Of a stretch of 57,322 nucleotides of DNA, positions 33,293-44,459 are shown piece after piece. A program made the position numbers and the translations under genes. Under the pieces are notes generated by a model, which had not been told where the DNA came from, did not search any database, and saw only the letters and a program-made list of their open reading frames with translations. Every line of letters starts with the position of its first letter. Position 1 is the stretch's first letter. The stretch lies in NCBI GenBank assembly GCA_015680685.1, contig MNCI01021002.1, positions 107,605 to 164,926 of the forward strand, written 5' to 3'. The stretch is from Gnetum montanum. Taxonomy: Eukaryota > Streptophyta > Gnetopsida > Gnetales > Gnetaceae.

Positions 33293-35318
33293 TCAATTTT
33301 GGGCTCTCATGACTCAGCATCAGATTTGTTCGAGCATTGAGACCTAGGCAAAATTTCTCCAAATGTGGTGTCATGCTAGGCTATGCAGACAGCATGGCAC
33401 CCTGGAAGTGCTAACATCTACAAAGATTTTTCTAATCTTGTTTGCTATGCTCTTCAACATAGCTAGCACAACATCCATTTTCAAGGCTAGTTTGCACTAA
33501 AGGGACACTGAGGATGGACTAAACAATTTGCAAAATTTCTATCTTCCAAGTCATCAAGTCTACTACGCTCTCTAGCTTGCCTAGCTTGACACATGTCCTA
33601 GTTTCCAGTCCACATTGATGCTAGACTAGGAGTTGTCAAAAATGTTCAGGATGGACAAAACAGTTTGGCAAATTTTCTATGTTTGGACCTGTTACGCTCT
33701 GCCACACTACATAGTGTAGATAGCGTAGTAGGCCATGCGGGGCTAAAATTTTCCTAAGTGTTGAACCATACATAGAAGGTGCATTTGGCAAGTCTTCGAC
33801 CTCCAAGGCTACTTGTCTTGCTTCGTCCTTAGAGCATGATCAAGGTCCCATGGCAAAGCATTGCGAGTTGGGTTAAAATTTGTTCAAAATTAGGTGTTAC
33901 ACTGTGCTACGTTATGCAGTGTAGCACAACATAGTAGAGGTGCTAGTGTCGAAAGTTTCCCAAAATGAAACCAGGGGATATTAGGCTTTTTCAACATGAA
34001 AGATGTAGTTGCTAGTTGCTAAAGTTGCTTCCCTTGCTAAATCTCAAAGTGATGTCTTCAGTTTTTTGACAAAATTCATGGAAAATGAGTGCTACACTCT
34101 ACTACACTGTGCAGCGTAGACAATGTAGTAGGCCAAAACTGCAAAATTTTCTAAGTGTTCATGCTACGCTTCATTACGCTATACAGTGTGGATAGCGTAG
34201 CACTTGGAAAACTTCTCTGAATGCCTTCCAAAATTGCATAGATCTCATCATCAACCTTCATTCCTGCTCCATCATCTCTCTGGTGGCCAAAGTGAGTAGT
34301 TTTTATTTTTATTTTTTGCACCCCCTGCTAATCCCAAAAGTTGTCCCTACACTTGATCCTACTCAGAAGAGAAAGAGAGATAGTCCTGGAGTGTAGGCTG
34401 CAATTTGCATTTGTTCTAGGCATTTTTGTAAAAACATGGTAGTTCTTCAGATTTTGGCACATGCGGTTTGGGCAATATGGTCATGGTTTGGTAGATTTTT
34501 AGTCCTTGTTCTTGTCCTATTGAGCATAGGACCACACTTTGAGGGTAGCACATTAGCGTGACACATCCATGTTTATGCTATGTGGGACCCAAGACACGTG
34601 GCGTCAAAACCACATCTCCCCCCAACCATGGCTCTATAAATACCTCAATAATTGATGTTCTAAGGGTTGGCTTTTGCTATTAGCTTTGGTAGAAGATTGA
34701 CAAGCAAAAGGTTGATGAGTAGCAAATCTTAGCATTAGAGCCTTCCAAATCTTTGTTCCACTCTTGCACTGAAGTGTGACATCTACACCCGTACAATGTA
34801 GCAACTCTCAATTTGGCAAGCATTAGCTTCTTTGTGCCTATCAGTACCATGTCTACAGCATCCCAGAAACTGTGACCATATTGCTTTGCTGCCCAACTAT
34901 ATCTATCTAACGCTGCACACCAATTGTACACATCATTCAAGCAAAAGTCATGTCCCCCAATCTTGGGGCAGTGCATTTCCTTACTTGAACTCCCATTTTA
35001 TTTTTCTACAGCACATATTTTGAACTATCATATATTTGTTTATTTCTATTCTCATTATGCATTGAGGCATGTACGTTGATGTGCTCCCACTATTATGCAT
35101 GTTGTGTTCTTGCTTGTTCCAACTTCCACGCATGATACTCTAAAAACACTGTTCGCAAATAGTTATTGGACACCATGTAAGCCCCTATCTAATCGACCAG
35201 ACCATTTAGGATGCCCTGTTTCCATTTTCTCTAGCACAACCCTCCCAAAGACTTAGGGTTAGGTTGTGCGCATGATGACCTCTTGGTGTTCCAGCCATTG
35301 ATGTTTTAAGACGCTACA
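33293..35318 (+). mobile_element. Solo LTR (Tat-like family) with perfect 5-bp TSD
   Basis: Begins TGAAACACCA and ends CGCTACA, and is flanked on both sides by TTCAT (33288-33292 and 35319-35323). It is 2026 bp. The first bases match the starts of the two Tat-element LTRs (37130, 55702), and 34634-35310 matches their TATA-to-end part (for example AGACT/AGACC...GTTCAGGGTGCACC-like text at 39400-39515). The U3 has a different repeat set built on TACGCTAT...ATAGCGTA inverted pairs (near 33710, 33900, 34110, 34175). There is no internal domain, so it formed by LTR-LTR recombination. It splits the Athila-like gag from its protease. Confidence 0.9.
34634..34642 (+). promoter_or_regulatory. LTR TATA box (solo LTR)
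   Basis: CTATAAATA preceded by GCT, at the same relative place as in the other two LTRs of the family. Confidence 0.75.
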
Positions 35319-35394
35319 TTCATCCTCTACATCAAACACATTTGATTACCCTTCAAACCAAATTCCATCCCAAATTTGCACTATGATGTTAACT

Positions 35395-35820
35395 CATGCT
35401 ATTTTCGATTAGATCAAGGTTGGCAACCTTTTTAGGAAAAGATTTGATCCAAGGAGTCCTCTTATTTACATACAGATTGCTGGACATGAGCCATGCAAAG
35501 CTCTTCTTGATTCTAGTTCCAATGCCAATCTCATCTTTCATGACATGTACAAAGCCTAGAACCTACCATCTCTCAAGAAGAGAAACATCTGTTTACAATT
35601 GGTAGACCAATCAATCATTATTCCTTTGGAACTAGTGGAGGACATTGTAACCATAGTTTGTGGGTGGTCCTACCCTATTGATTTTCTAGTGATCAAGGTT
35701 GAAAAATACAAAGGCAACTTCCCCATTATTATGGAAAGGGCTTGGTTAAGCATAGTAGATTTACATATGGGTATAAGGGACCTCTCCTTGAAAATCTTCA
35801 AGGAAAATGAATTTGGATGA
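35395..35820 (+). pseudogene. Athila-like retropepsin (aspartic protease)
   Basis: In one + frame 35470-35560 reads IQIAGHEPCKALLDSSSNANLIF, the protease flap entry and active site. The usual Asp-Ser/Thr-Gly triad has Ser in place of Gly (GGT to AGT would explain it). A frame with SIIIPLELVEDI continues to 35820. A stop follows MYKA at about 35560. It processed the Gag-Pol polyprotein in the intact element. Together with the gag at 30.8-33.1 kb and the RT at 36.4 kb it makes one element. Confidence 0.75.
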
Positions 35821-36419
35821 TTAGAGAAGAAGTGTATTCCATGCATTGCATACAATGATAATGGGTGTAATTGCATGTAGAAAATATGATCTATTAAAAG
35901 TACATTCATCTAATCATGAACTTAGTGTGCATAAGAAATAGATATCCAAAGATGCCTATACACAGTAGCCACAAAACAAGAAGGCACCTAGTGGCTAACA
36001 ATTGACATAGATAGTAGCACACTATGCATGAAACCAACTGAGACCTTGATGTGTGCCTATGTCAAAAGCATGGATGAATTAAGCAAGTTCATTATCAACT
36101 CTCTGATAATGAAGATGATGATACCTATTAGGGAGAGTTGGAAATCCCTGATAATTTCAAGCAAGAGCCCCTAGAGTTAAAAACTCTACTAGTTGGTATA
36201 GAATATGCTTTTTTAAACAATGGCAAGCTGGTTATCATTAATGCAAGCCTTGTTCTTGAACAAAAGACAAGTTATTGCATGTAGTTAACAAATGGCTAAC
36301 AACCTTTACTTGTTCATATCCTGACCTGACTAGAATTGATCTAAGGATATGCCAACATTGCATTTACACTGACTTGGACATGAAGTCAAGAAGGTAGCCA
36401 CAAAGATGGATAAACCTTA

Positions 36420-37070
36420 AGCTGACACAAATCATTAATAAGGAAATAAAACAACTACTTAAGACGGGGTTTTTCTATCCCATCACAGATAGTGAGTGGA
36501 TTAAGCCACTCATAATTGTGCCAAAGAAAGGTGGCAAGTGAGGGGTGTGCATCGACTTTAGGCTATTGAACATGGTAGCATTTAAAGATCATTTTTTGTT
36601 TCTATTTGTGGACCAAGTGTTGGATACCATTTCTAGGCATTGCTATTATATCTTCTTGGATGGTTATAATGGCTATAACCAAATCCAAATTGCACTAGAA
36701 GTTCAAATCAAGACAACATTCACAAGTTTGTGGGGGACTTCTACATATTGTAAGATGCCATTTGGTCTATGTAATGCCCCTACAACATTTCAACATTTGG
36801 TCCTTAGTATTTTTCAATAGCAGATTGGTAGCAGGATAGAAGTCTTAATGGATGATTTCTCTACTTATGAAGCTATATTTGAGCAAGCCCTGGATCACCT
36901 TGAGTAAGTACTGAAAAGATGTGTTGAAACAAACCTTAGGATCAATTGGTAAAAAAAGCCATCTAATGATCTAGGAAGGCATAGTATTAGGACACCGAAT
37001 TTCAAAAAAAGGGATTGAGGTATATCCTAAAAAGAAAAGGTTCATCTAAGGAATCACATGCCAACTAGAG
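36420..37070 (+). pseudogene. Athila-like reverse transcriptase, truncated by Tat element
   Basis: Reads IKQLLKTGFFYPITDSEWI, IIVPKKGGK, a TGA at 36539-36541 where Trp is normal, then GVCIDFRLLN, YIFLDGYNGYNQIQIAL, KMPFGLCNAPTTFQH and LMDDFS (36845-36859). The GLCNAP and MDDFS variants are typical of Athila-clade RTs rather than Tat. A further TAG is at 36818-36820. Coding similarity fades by about 37070, and the Tat LTR begins at 37130. The rest of pol should lie beyond the 3' LTR outside the window. Confidence 0.85.
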
Positions 37071-37154
37071 ATAGTTAAAGATGTTTGATCATTCCTTGGA
37101 CACACTGGCTCCTACTGGCAATTCATAGATGAAATACTACCAAATATAGACTAT

Positions 37155-38440
37155 TGCATCATGGCTGCAAATTTTGGCTAAGTGTTAAAACTACACTCAA
37201 CCCCAATGGATAGCATAGTTAGCCTCTTGTGGAGAGTGTGGGTAGCCTCTTGTGGAGGGCATAGTAAGCATGAAGGCCATTCTTTCGTAGTTTTGGCTAA
37301 GTATTGAGACTACATTCAACCTTAGTTGAGAGCATAGTCAACCTCTCGTAGAGAGTGTAGTATGCATGAAGGCCATTTTTCGACAGTTTTGGATAAGTGT
37401 TGATACTATGCTCTTCCCCAAATGGGAGCATATGCTTTTCCCTAGATGGGAGCATAGTCAACCTTTTGTGGAGAGCATAGTCAGCAAGAAGTTTAGTTTT
37501 GCAAATTTTACTGAGTGCTGAGACTATGCTTAATCCCAATTGAGAGTGTAGTCAACCTCTCATGGAGAGCATAGTCACAAAAGGCCAATTTTCACAAATT
37601 TGGCTAAGTGTTATCACTACACTCTCCCCCAATTGGGAGTGTAGTTAGCCTCTTGTGGAGGACGTAGTTAGCATGAAGGGAAATTTTGCAAATTTTGCTA
37701 AGTGGTGAGACTATTCTTGTCCCCAATTGAGAGTGTAGTCAACCTCTTATGGAGAGCATAATCAGTAGAAGGCCAATTTTGCAAATTTGGCTAAGTGTTG
37801 ACACTATTCTCTTTCCTACTTGGGAGCGTAGTTAGCCTCTCGTGGAGAGTGTAGTTAGCATGAAGGCTAGTTTTACAAATTTTGCTAAGTGTTGAGACTA
37901 TGCTTGATCCTAGTTGAGAGCATAGTCAACATCTTGTGAAGAGCATAGTTAGCAAAAGGCCACTTTTCACAAATTTTGCTAAGCGTCAAGACTATGCTCA
38001 TCTTTAGTAGAGAGTGTAGTCAACCTCTCATAGAGTGTGTAGTTAGCATGAAGGCCACTTTTTGCAAATTTTTCAAGTGTTGACACTATGCTTAACCCCA
38101 GTTGAGAGCATAGTTAGCCTCTCATGGAGAGCGTAGTTAGCAAGAAGACCAATTTTTGCAAATTTTTCTAAGTGTTCACACTATGCTCATCCCTAGTTAG
38201 GAGTGTAGTCAGCCTCTCGTAGAGAGTGTAGTCAACAAGAAAGCCAATTTTGCAAATTTTTTCTAAATGTGAGACTACGCTCAAACTTAGATGACAATGT
38301 AGTTAGCCTCTCATAGAGAGCATAGTCAGTAGGAAGAAAGTTTATGAAAATTTTTTCTAAGTCCCAAGACTACGCTCTTCCCCAACCAAAAACATAGTTA
38401 GCCTCTCATGAAGAGTGTAGTTAGCTAGAATAGTCTCCAG
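37155..38440 (+). repeat. U3 tandem array of ~94-bp units, 5' LTR
   Basis: About 13 units, each running TTTTGCTAAGTGTTGAGACTA, then GCTC...TTGAGAGCATAGTC, CCTCTC-RTGGAGAGCGTAG, AGCATGAAGGCCAATTTTGC. Two inverted pairs occur per unit (ACTACGCTC/GAGCGTAGT and CTCTC/GAGAG). Units alternate between a GAGACTA...TTGAGAG form and a CACTA...TTGGGAG form, giving a dimer of about 188 bp. Confidence 0.9.
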
Positions 38441-38793
38441 CAACATCCACAAGCAAGCATAGTCAACTCACCTTTAGCAAGCATAGTCGGCAAGATGCTT
38501 CTTTTTTGTATATCATTTTGTCCCAAAATTATAACTACGCTCCATCTCATGTGAGAGTGAGGAGAGCATAGTCTCTGGCTTGCATTTTTTAGGTACCTTG
38601 CAGTCTTCTTGGCATACATGCGATTAGAAGTGTAGTCATAATCTCATAGTCTTGTAGAATCTGATAGAGCATAGCAAAGCACAACAACACTAGCTCCATC
38701 GGTACACTACATGAATAGTAGCTACATCGAGCATAGTCCCAATCGTCCCTTTGTTACAAGGTAGTCATCCCACATTTTTAGCTAACCCTAGAC

Positions 38794-38802
38794 CTATAAA
38801 TA
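38794..38802 (+). promoter_or_regulatory. LTR TATA box (5' LTR)
   Basis: CTATAAATA within AGACCTATAAATACC, just downstream of the U3 array. The same sequence is found in the 3' LTR at 57224. Likely core promoter of the element. Confidence 0.8.
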
Positions 38803-39531
38803 CCTGCAGCCTCAAAGTTTTTAGTGTTGGAAAATTGAAGGGTGCGTAAATCTAAGGAGAACTTGGGAGAAAATCAAAGGCATTTTGGTGAACCAAGAAG
38901 AGGTGAAGTTGTAGACCACCATAGATCCCCATAGTTCAACAGAAAACTATAGCCAATGGTACATCATGGTGGCCAAGCCGGTAGATGTAGACACCTTGAT
39001 AGAATGCTAGTCTTTGTAGCCAAACACCTTGGAGACTATGACTATGTTATCCACTGTGCCTGTTGTACACCATGTACCTTCTAACCGCTTTTGGTGTTAA
39101 CTATGCTAAACCGTATTTGCAGTGGTGTTCTGCTTCTTTCTCTCTTTCTTTGCATTTTTTGCACTTGCATTTTTTGGTATTTTACTGCATAGCTACACCA
39201 AAAGCTATGCTCGGGTAGTCACCAAAACTCTTAACTATGGTTGCTCCTTCTTGGGCACTTGTGACTATGCTCGACACCATCGACACTATTGACATCATAA
39301 ACAATGCAAACACTACAAACACTATGTGCACCCTCAACACCATCTCACATTAGCACCATAACTAACCATGCTACATCCTTGTTGCATCTAGTAAATCTTT
39401 GTTTGATCAACTAGACTGTTCAGGGTGCACCATCTTTACCTCTAGTAGGCCCTCACGTAGATTCGAGGTTAGGCTATGTGCCCATGGACCTTGGTGTTCT
39501 AGCCATCAACATTTTTAGTCACCATAGTTTT

Positions 39532-39547
39532 TGGCACTAGAGGGAGG
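39532..39547 (+). promoter_or_regulatory. Candidate primer binding site of the Tat-like element
   Basis: TGGCACTAGAGGGAGG lies seven bases after the inferred LTR end. It starts with TGG as primer sites do. I did not match it to a specific tRNA with confidence. Confidence 0.5.
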
Positions 39548-39714
39548 CTTGAACCACTTTCTCAAACTACATTGTGGTTTTCTTGCATGCTCTCTGCATC
39601 GCAGTTGTTTATTAACCTATCAGTGTAGATTGGACCCCATAGTCGATGCCCCTGGGACCCTGCGTAGCAACCCATATCACACTTGTGTCCACTAGTGCTA
39701 AGTTCCCATTCTCT

Positions 39715-39900
39715 TTAGTTGGAGCGTAATTGTCTCCAGTGTAGTTAGCATAGTTTGCTCTCTAGCATGTAGAGCATAGTCAGCATAGTTTGCTCTTCGG
39801 TGTGGAGAGCATAGTCAGCGTAGTTTGCTTTCTATCATGGAAAGTGTAGTCAGCGTAGTTTGCTCTCTAACATAAATAGCGTAGTCAACATAGACATTGG
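39715..39900 (+). repeat. Leader tandem repeat, ~45-bp unit
   Basis: Four imperfect copies of a unit reading GAGCATAGTCAGCGTAGTTTGCTCTC in overlapping parts, between the primer site and gag. It reuses the AGCGTAG core of the U3 array. Confidence 0.8.
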
Positions 39901-39959
39901 TGTTAGCCAAGACAAAGTTAGTTTCAGTGTAATCCACAGCATTTCACAATCAACAACCT

Positions 39960-42560
39960 CTGCAGTCACATTGTAACCCAATTTATGACCATGAATCCAA
40001 GTTAGCCTTCGATGTCAGTGTCAAACACACTCAACATATTTCTGATCAAACAAGAGACCAGGATTGACAACCTTGCGAGCCTCATGATGGCAGGGTCAAG
40101 GGAATCCCTTAGGTTATGTAGCCAAGACCTAGAGTATGTTGTGCTAAGCAATGAGAAATAGAACTTTAAATGCACAAACATTCAAGTAGGGTTATTTGTA
40201 GATCATCCTAACATGAAGGAAAAATGGAACTATGAGCTAATCCATTGGGGCAAATGGGAGTATATCCCCTTCTCATTTGACATTATCCTACTCACAGAGC
40301 TTGATCATCGATTGTTAACCCAACTCATTCAAGTAGGTGAGTGCGACGTAGGAACAAATTATGAGGAAGGCCTACAAGAGGAAGAGGATGAATTTGAAGC
40401 TCACTTCAAGCACGAGGGCCCCTTCCAACAGGCAATCCCTAGTCTGGCCATTCCTTAGTTTAGTTCAACCATTCTCCTTGAGATGGTCATAGCACCAACA
40501 TCACCTTCCTACTCCATTAGGCCTAGGTTAACACTTGTAGTAGCAACACATTAGATGTAATACATGCATTATGATGCAGCAACTCCACTTAACTTATCTT
40601 TTGCAACATCATTGCAACCTGTTCAGCCATCTCTGCTTATAGCAACCATATCAGCTCAACCATACACCCATGCAAGGCTTGTCCCTAGGTCCCAAATGAC
40701 TTAGGCACCCTATGTCCTACTTGTTTCATCACTGCCCTAGGCAGCATGCGTTGGTTGCCCCAATCATCATCCCTATGGCATAGCTAGCGCATAAAGCACA
40801 TTGCGTGGTTCCACAACCTGCAACTAGGCCATGGACCACACAGCCAACCCAATAGCAGATATCACAACTAGCTTAATTAGCTAGAACATCTTAAAACTTA
40901 GACCAAGCATTGCAAATGATCCAAAGTTTGATAGAAGAGGTGAAGTGACTTAAAGCCGCCTTCTCTAAAATTGTCAAAGTGGTGGACTTCTACTAGGATG
41001 ATCCTATAAGTCTTGTAGTTCAACCTCTAATTCTACCAATTGGGGTCCTACTACTTCAATTCACCAAATACAATGGTGAGGGAGACCCCAATGAGCATCT
41101 AGTCACATTTAGGTTTGAGTGCCTCCTATTACAAGCATGGACATATGCCATCATGCACATGTTCACCATGTCATTGACTAGCAAAGCATTAGATTGGTAC
41201 TGTGCACTACCCAAAGGCTCTATCTCCTCTTTGGAGGACCTCCTGAGCTAATTTGTAATGCACTTCAAATACAATTTAAAGCCAGAGGCAACCTTAGACC
41301 AACTATTACAAGTTAAGAAGGGCCACCTAGAGCCTGTGCAGAAATTCATTCAACATTGGAGTGCTTCACTAAACAAAATACGAGAGTTGATAACAGAACC
41401 ATATCTCCTAATCATTTTAAGGACATAGTTAACAACTTTATAAAGTCGAAGCTATATTACCTAGGCTTGTAGTCCCTAAGCCAAAGCCTTTGCTCAAACC
41501 AAAAGCATAAAGGACACGGTAGAAGCTAGCAAGAACTCAACCTATGTGGCCTATAAGAACCAACATGCAAGGAGAGACAAGGACAAGGGAAAGTAGAATG
41601 CAAAAGTGGCGACCATAGCCAAGGAGGCCAAAGTAAGCAACCAAGGACCAATAGCTAGATTGCCTAAAGTCCCAGCTAAAAACAAAGGTATCAACACTAG
41701 TGCCAAGACAACTAACTAGCCTACATCCTTAGTGGCCATAACGTAAGTTGTTCAAAGGCCTAGCTTCAAGTGCAAGGATTGCTCTAAGCATACCCTATTG
41801 TCGCTAAAGCCTTCAGAGCTATTGGACCAATTGCTAAAATCTAGATGCTTCTAATATAAGAAAATGTCCAAGGATGCTTGCAAAAAACACATAGGTATTG
41901 TGAGCTACTAAGAAATCCTGCGTCAGTAGCCCCAAAAATGCCCCCGATCCCAAGGCATCTTAGGCTAAACTGATTTTTCCACTACCACTAGTTGCACGAC
42001 CATAACATAGACTTCTACCTAGCTTTGTAAGATGACTTGCAAAGGATGATCGATAGAGGTGAGCTAGTACTTAATATTGTAAACCCAGTCAGGCCTCAAA
42101 ACTAGTCCATGAGGGTGTACAACAACCCTCTAAATGCAAATGATGCTACCTATGTCATAAATTCTATTAGCATTGATGATGACCCAAAACTAGTGCAATA
42201 GTCATTCATGGTCTAGGTGCGCTCTAGTAGTGCAAGGATCCTCTTAGTCCCCATTAGTTTGAGGTCTCCCTTTGTTGTCAAGGCATCACCTCGAGCACCT
42301 GCAACATCCTTCATGGTTAGGATCCCATCGCATGTCACATCGGCTATAACTAGTCAATCACCCTTTGTTGTCAGAGTACCCCATAATGCTAGCTCATCAC
42401 CTGTCCAAAGCCTAGTAGTAGGCAATGCATTAGTCCCTTCTCATCTAAGGGCCAACCTTGCTAGCAACATGGGAAAACCTCCTAGGTGGCAACATAGGAG
42501 ACCCAATGAACATCTCACAAATGAAATGGTTAGGCAACATTGAGACTAAAGAGCATTGGG
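39960..42560 (+). pseudogene. Tat-like gag
   Basis: An open frame at 40213-40458 (acidic C-terminal half) belongs to the N-terminal gag region. The Retrotrans_gag core is at about 41040-41430: YNGEGDPNEHLVTFRFE, FTMSLTSKALDWYCALPKG and SISSLEDLL, then a stop at a normal Gln position and VMHFKYNL. Near 41770 KCKDCSKHT may be a damaged zinc motif. A longer open frame at 42217-42543 is Ser/Pro/Ala-rich linker. The frame is interrupted many times. Intact Gag would form the virus-like particle. Confidence 0.8.
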
Positions 42561-42957
42561 TCTGCCAAAACCAATTCCCTTATTTGTGGTTTCCATGGCC
42601 AAAACAAATGAAAAGGCAACAACTAGCAAATCACAAGAGAACACTGAGGCACCTAAGTAAGCCAAGCAAACAAAGCTTAAGTCATCTCTGTGAGAAATCT
42701 ACCTCTTAGGCTGCATGGAAGTAGTCAAGGCCAATAAAAACATGGCTAATGGCAAAGACTTCATGGACATGTTAGCCCAAGTTAAATAGGTACTGAAGTA
42801 GAAAAACACAATATTGAGCTTGTATGACTTGATTATGACCTCCCCTACCCATTTTAAAGCACTGGTGTGGATGTGGACCTCAATTTTAGTTACAGAGGAC
42901 ATCCTTGCAAATGAGAATTCCATCCATGCAATGATGTTGCTCCTTGCACCATAGGAA

Positions 42958-43620
42958 TTGAGCTCTACATCCCTAGCATTTTGTGATGAAGCAATTAAGG
43001 TCAATCCCAAGAGGGGTGAGGTCATAAAAACTCCAATGTTTATTACCATATGCATTGGGCAATGCAAGATTTTCAGAGTGCACGTCAATGATGGAGTAGC
43101 CACAAACATAATACCATACATTGTCATGGATAAGCTAGGCCTCATAGATCAAATCAAGCCAAAAAAAACCACGTGCTTGAAATCCTTTAATGGATCACAT
43201 GTGATCGTCAAGGGCACCATAACTATAGCTTTTGTATTAGGGGAGAAATTTCCCATTACTATCAAATTCATTGTCATCGAAGAGATGCCAAGCTTTAACC
43301 TGATATTGGGTAGACCTTGGCTGGCCCAGTTATGAGCTATCTCCTATCTAATCCATCAAGAGATCTACCTTCTATACGAAGGTGGTGAAGTTATCATCCA
43401 CAATGATAACATTGTTCCATTGGCCATCAACAACATAGATATGGAGCAAGGGTCAGAGATTGAGATTCTTGATGATCCACCTATTGCAAACAATGAAATG
43501 CATGAGGCAAACCCAACTGAAAGAGTAGAAGAAGCTAGTAACCTCTTGGAGGATGTCCTTTGGGTAGAATTACCCTTTGACATAGCGAGCGAGGGTCAAG
43601 GAGACTACCAAATAGTGTGA
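42958..43620 (+). pseudogene. Tat-like aspartic protease region
   Basis: A frame open from 42958 to 43335 shows RVHVNDGVATNIIPY at the active-site position (Asp at 43089-43091, with Gly next, so the Asp-Ser/Thr-Gly triad is altered), followed by NLILGRPWL, the hallmark C-terminal motif of plant Ty3/Gypsy proteases. An acidic linker (43420-43620) follows in another frame. In ordinary elements RT would begin a few hundred bases later; here it starts only at about 50.7 kb. Confidence 0.85.
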
Positions 43621-43984
43621 CCCAAGCCCTATGTGCCTCCTAATCCATATCAAGTTAGAAAATAACTGCACAACTAAGGTACCCCCTTAGTCCAAAACAT
43701 GCTAAGTGATGACTAGATATTTGCTTATGCTCACCATGTATTTTACCTTTTGCTTATGTTGCATTTGTTTCGCATTAGATTAGCATTACAGTATGTTATT
43801 TGCATTTAGCTTGATTACTTAGATTATGCACTAGTTTGCTTAGTTTATGCATTTACCTACTTTGTTTACACAATCATCTACTTTTTCTATGCATTTAGTT
43901 GCTTAGTTTACACTTATGTAGTTATTATGTTAATACATGAAAAACATCAAAATGCAGAAGAATCATAAAAACCTTAAAATTACA

Positions 43985-44300
43985 AAAAGAGAGATAGTAA
44001 TATGTGGCCCACTATGGCTTTAAACTAACAATGTTGCAACCTGGAATGACCTTAAAAAATCATTCTTAAATTATACCAGTGGCTTGGAATGACCTTAAAC
44101 TAGTAATGCATGACCTGGAATGACCTTAAACCACCATTGTGGCCTGCTATGGCCTTAAATTGGCAACTCATGGTCCAAAATGGCCAAAAACTAGTAATGA
44201 ACCTCTTGCTATGGCCTTAAACTGGCATAGGGCCCATGAAGGCTTTAAATTAACAATGGACTCGCTATGGCATGTAATGGCCTAGTATTACTATGACTCG
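43985..44300 (+). repeat. ~30-bp tandem repeat block A
   Basis: About nine degenerate units of the form CTATGGCCTTAAACTAGCAAT. The same kind of unit recurs at 54250-54560 after integrase. Confidence 0.85.
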
Positions 44301-44459
44301 CAATGGCCCAGACCTGCATACAATAATCATATAGCGATAAAAGTTTGCACATTACACTTAGCAAATAATCATCCATAGCAAATGTAATATGAATAGTAAT
44401 ATATAGCATGAATAGCATCACATAGCAAAAATGTAGCAAAAAAGTCCAGTGGGAGGTAC

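Larger units (their letters stand above)
37130..39524 (+). repeat. 5' LTR of the Tat-like element
   Basis: Starts TGAAATACTACCAAATATAG, aligning with TGAAACACCACTAAATCAAG at the 3' LTR, and ends GTCACCA, where the solo LTR ends CGCTACA. U3 is mostly a tandem array (37155-38440). TATA is at 38794-38802. R/U5 has the GTTGGAAAATTGAAG stretch and a conserved stretch near 39405-39510. Confidence 0.88.

Noticed and set aside
37155-38440. CRISPR-like regular repeats
   Set aside because: Units are diverged and contiguous with no unique spacers, and they lie in an LTR of a plant element.
43640-43980. Protein-coding continuation after the protease
   Set aside because: AT-rich text with repeated GCATTTAG/TTAGTTTATGC pattern and stops in all frames.
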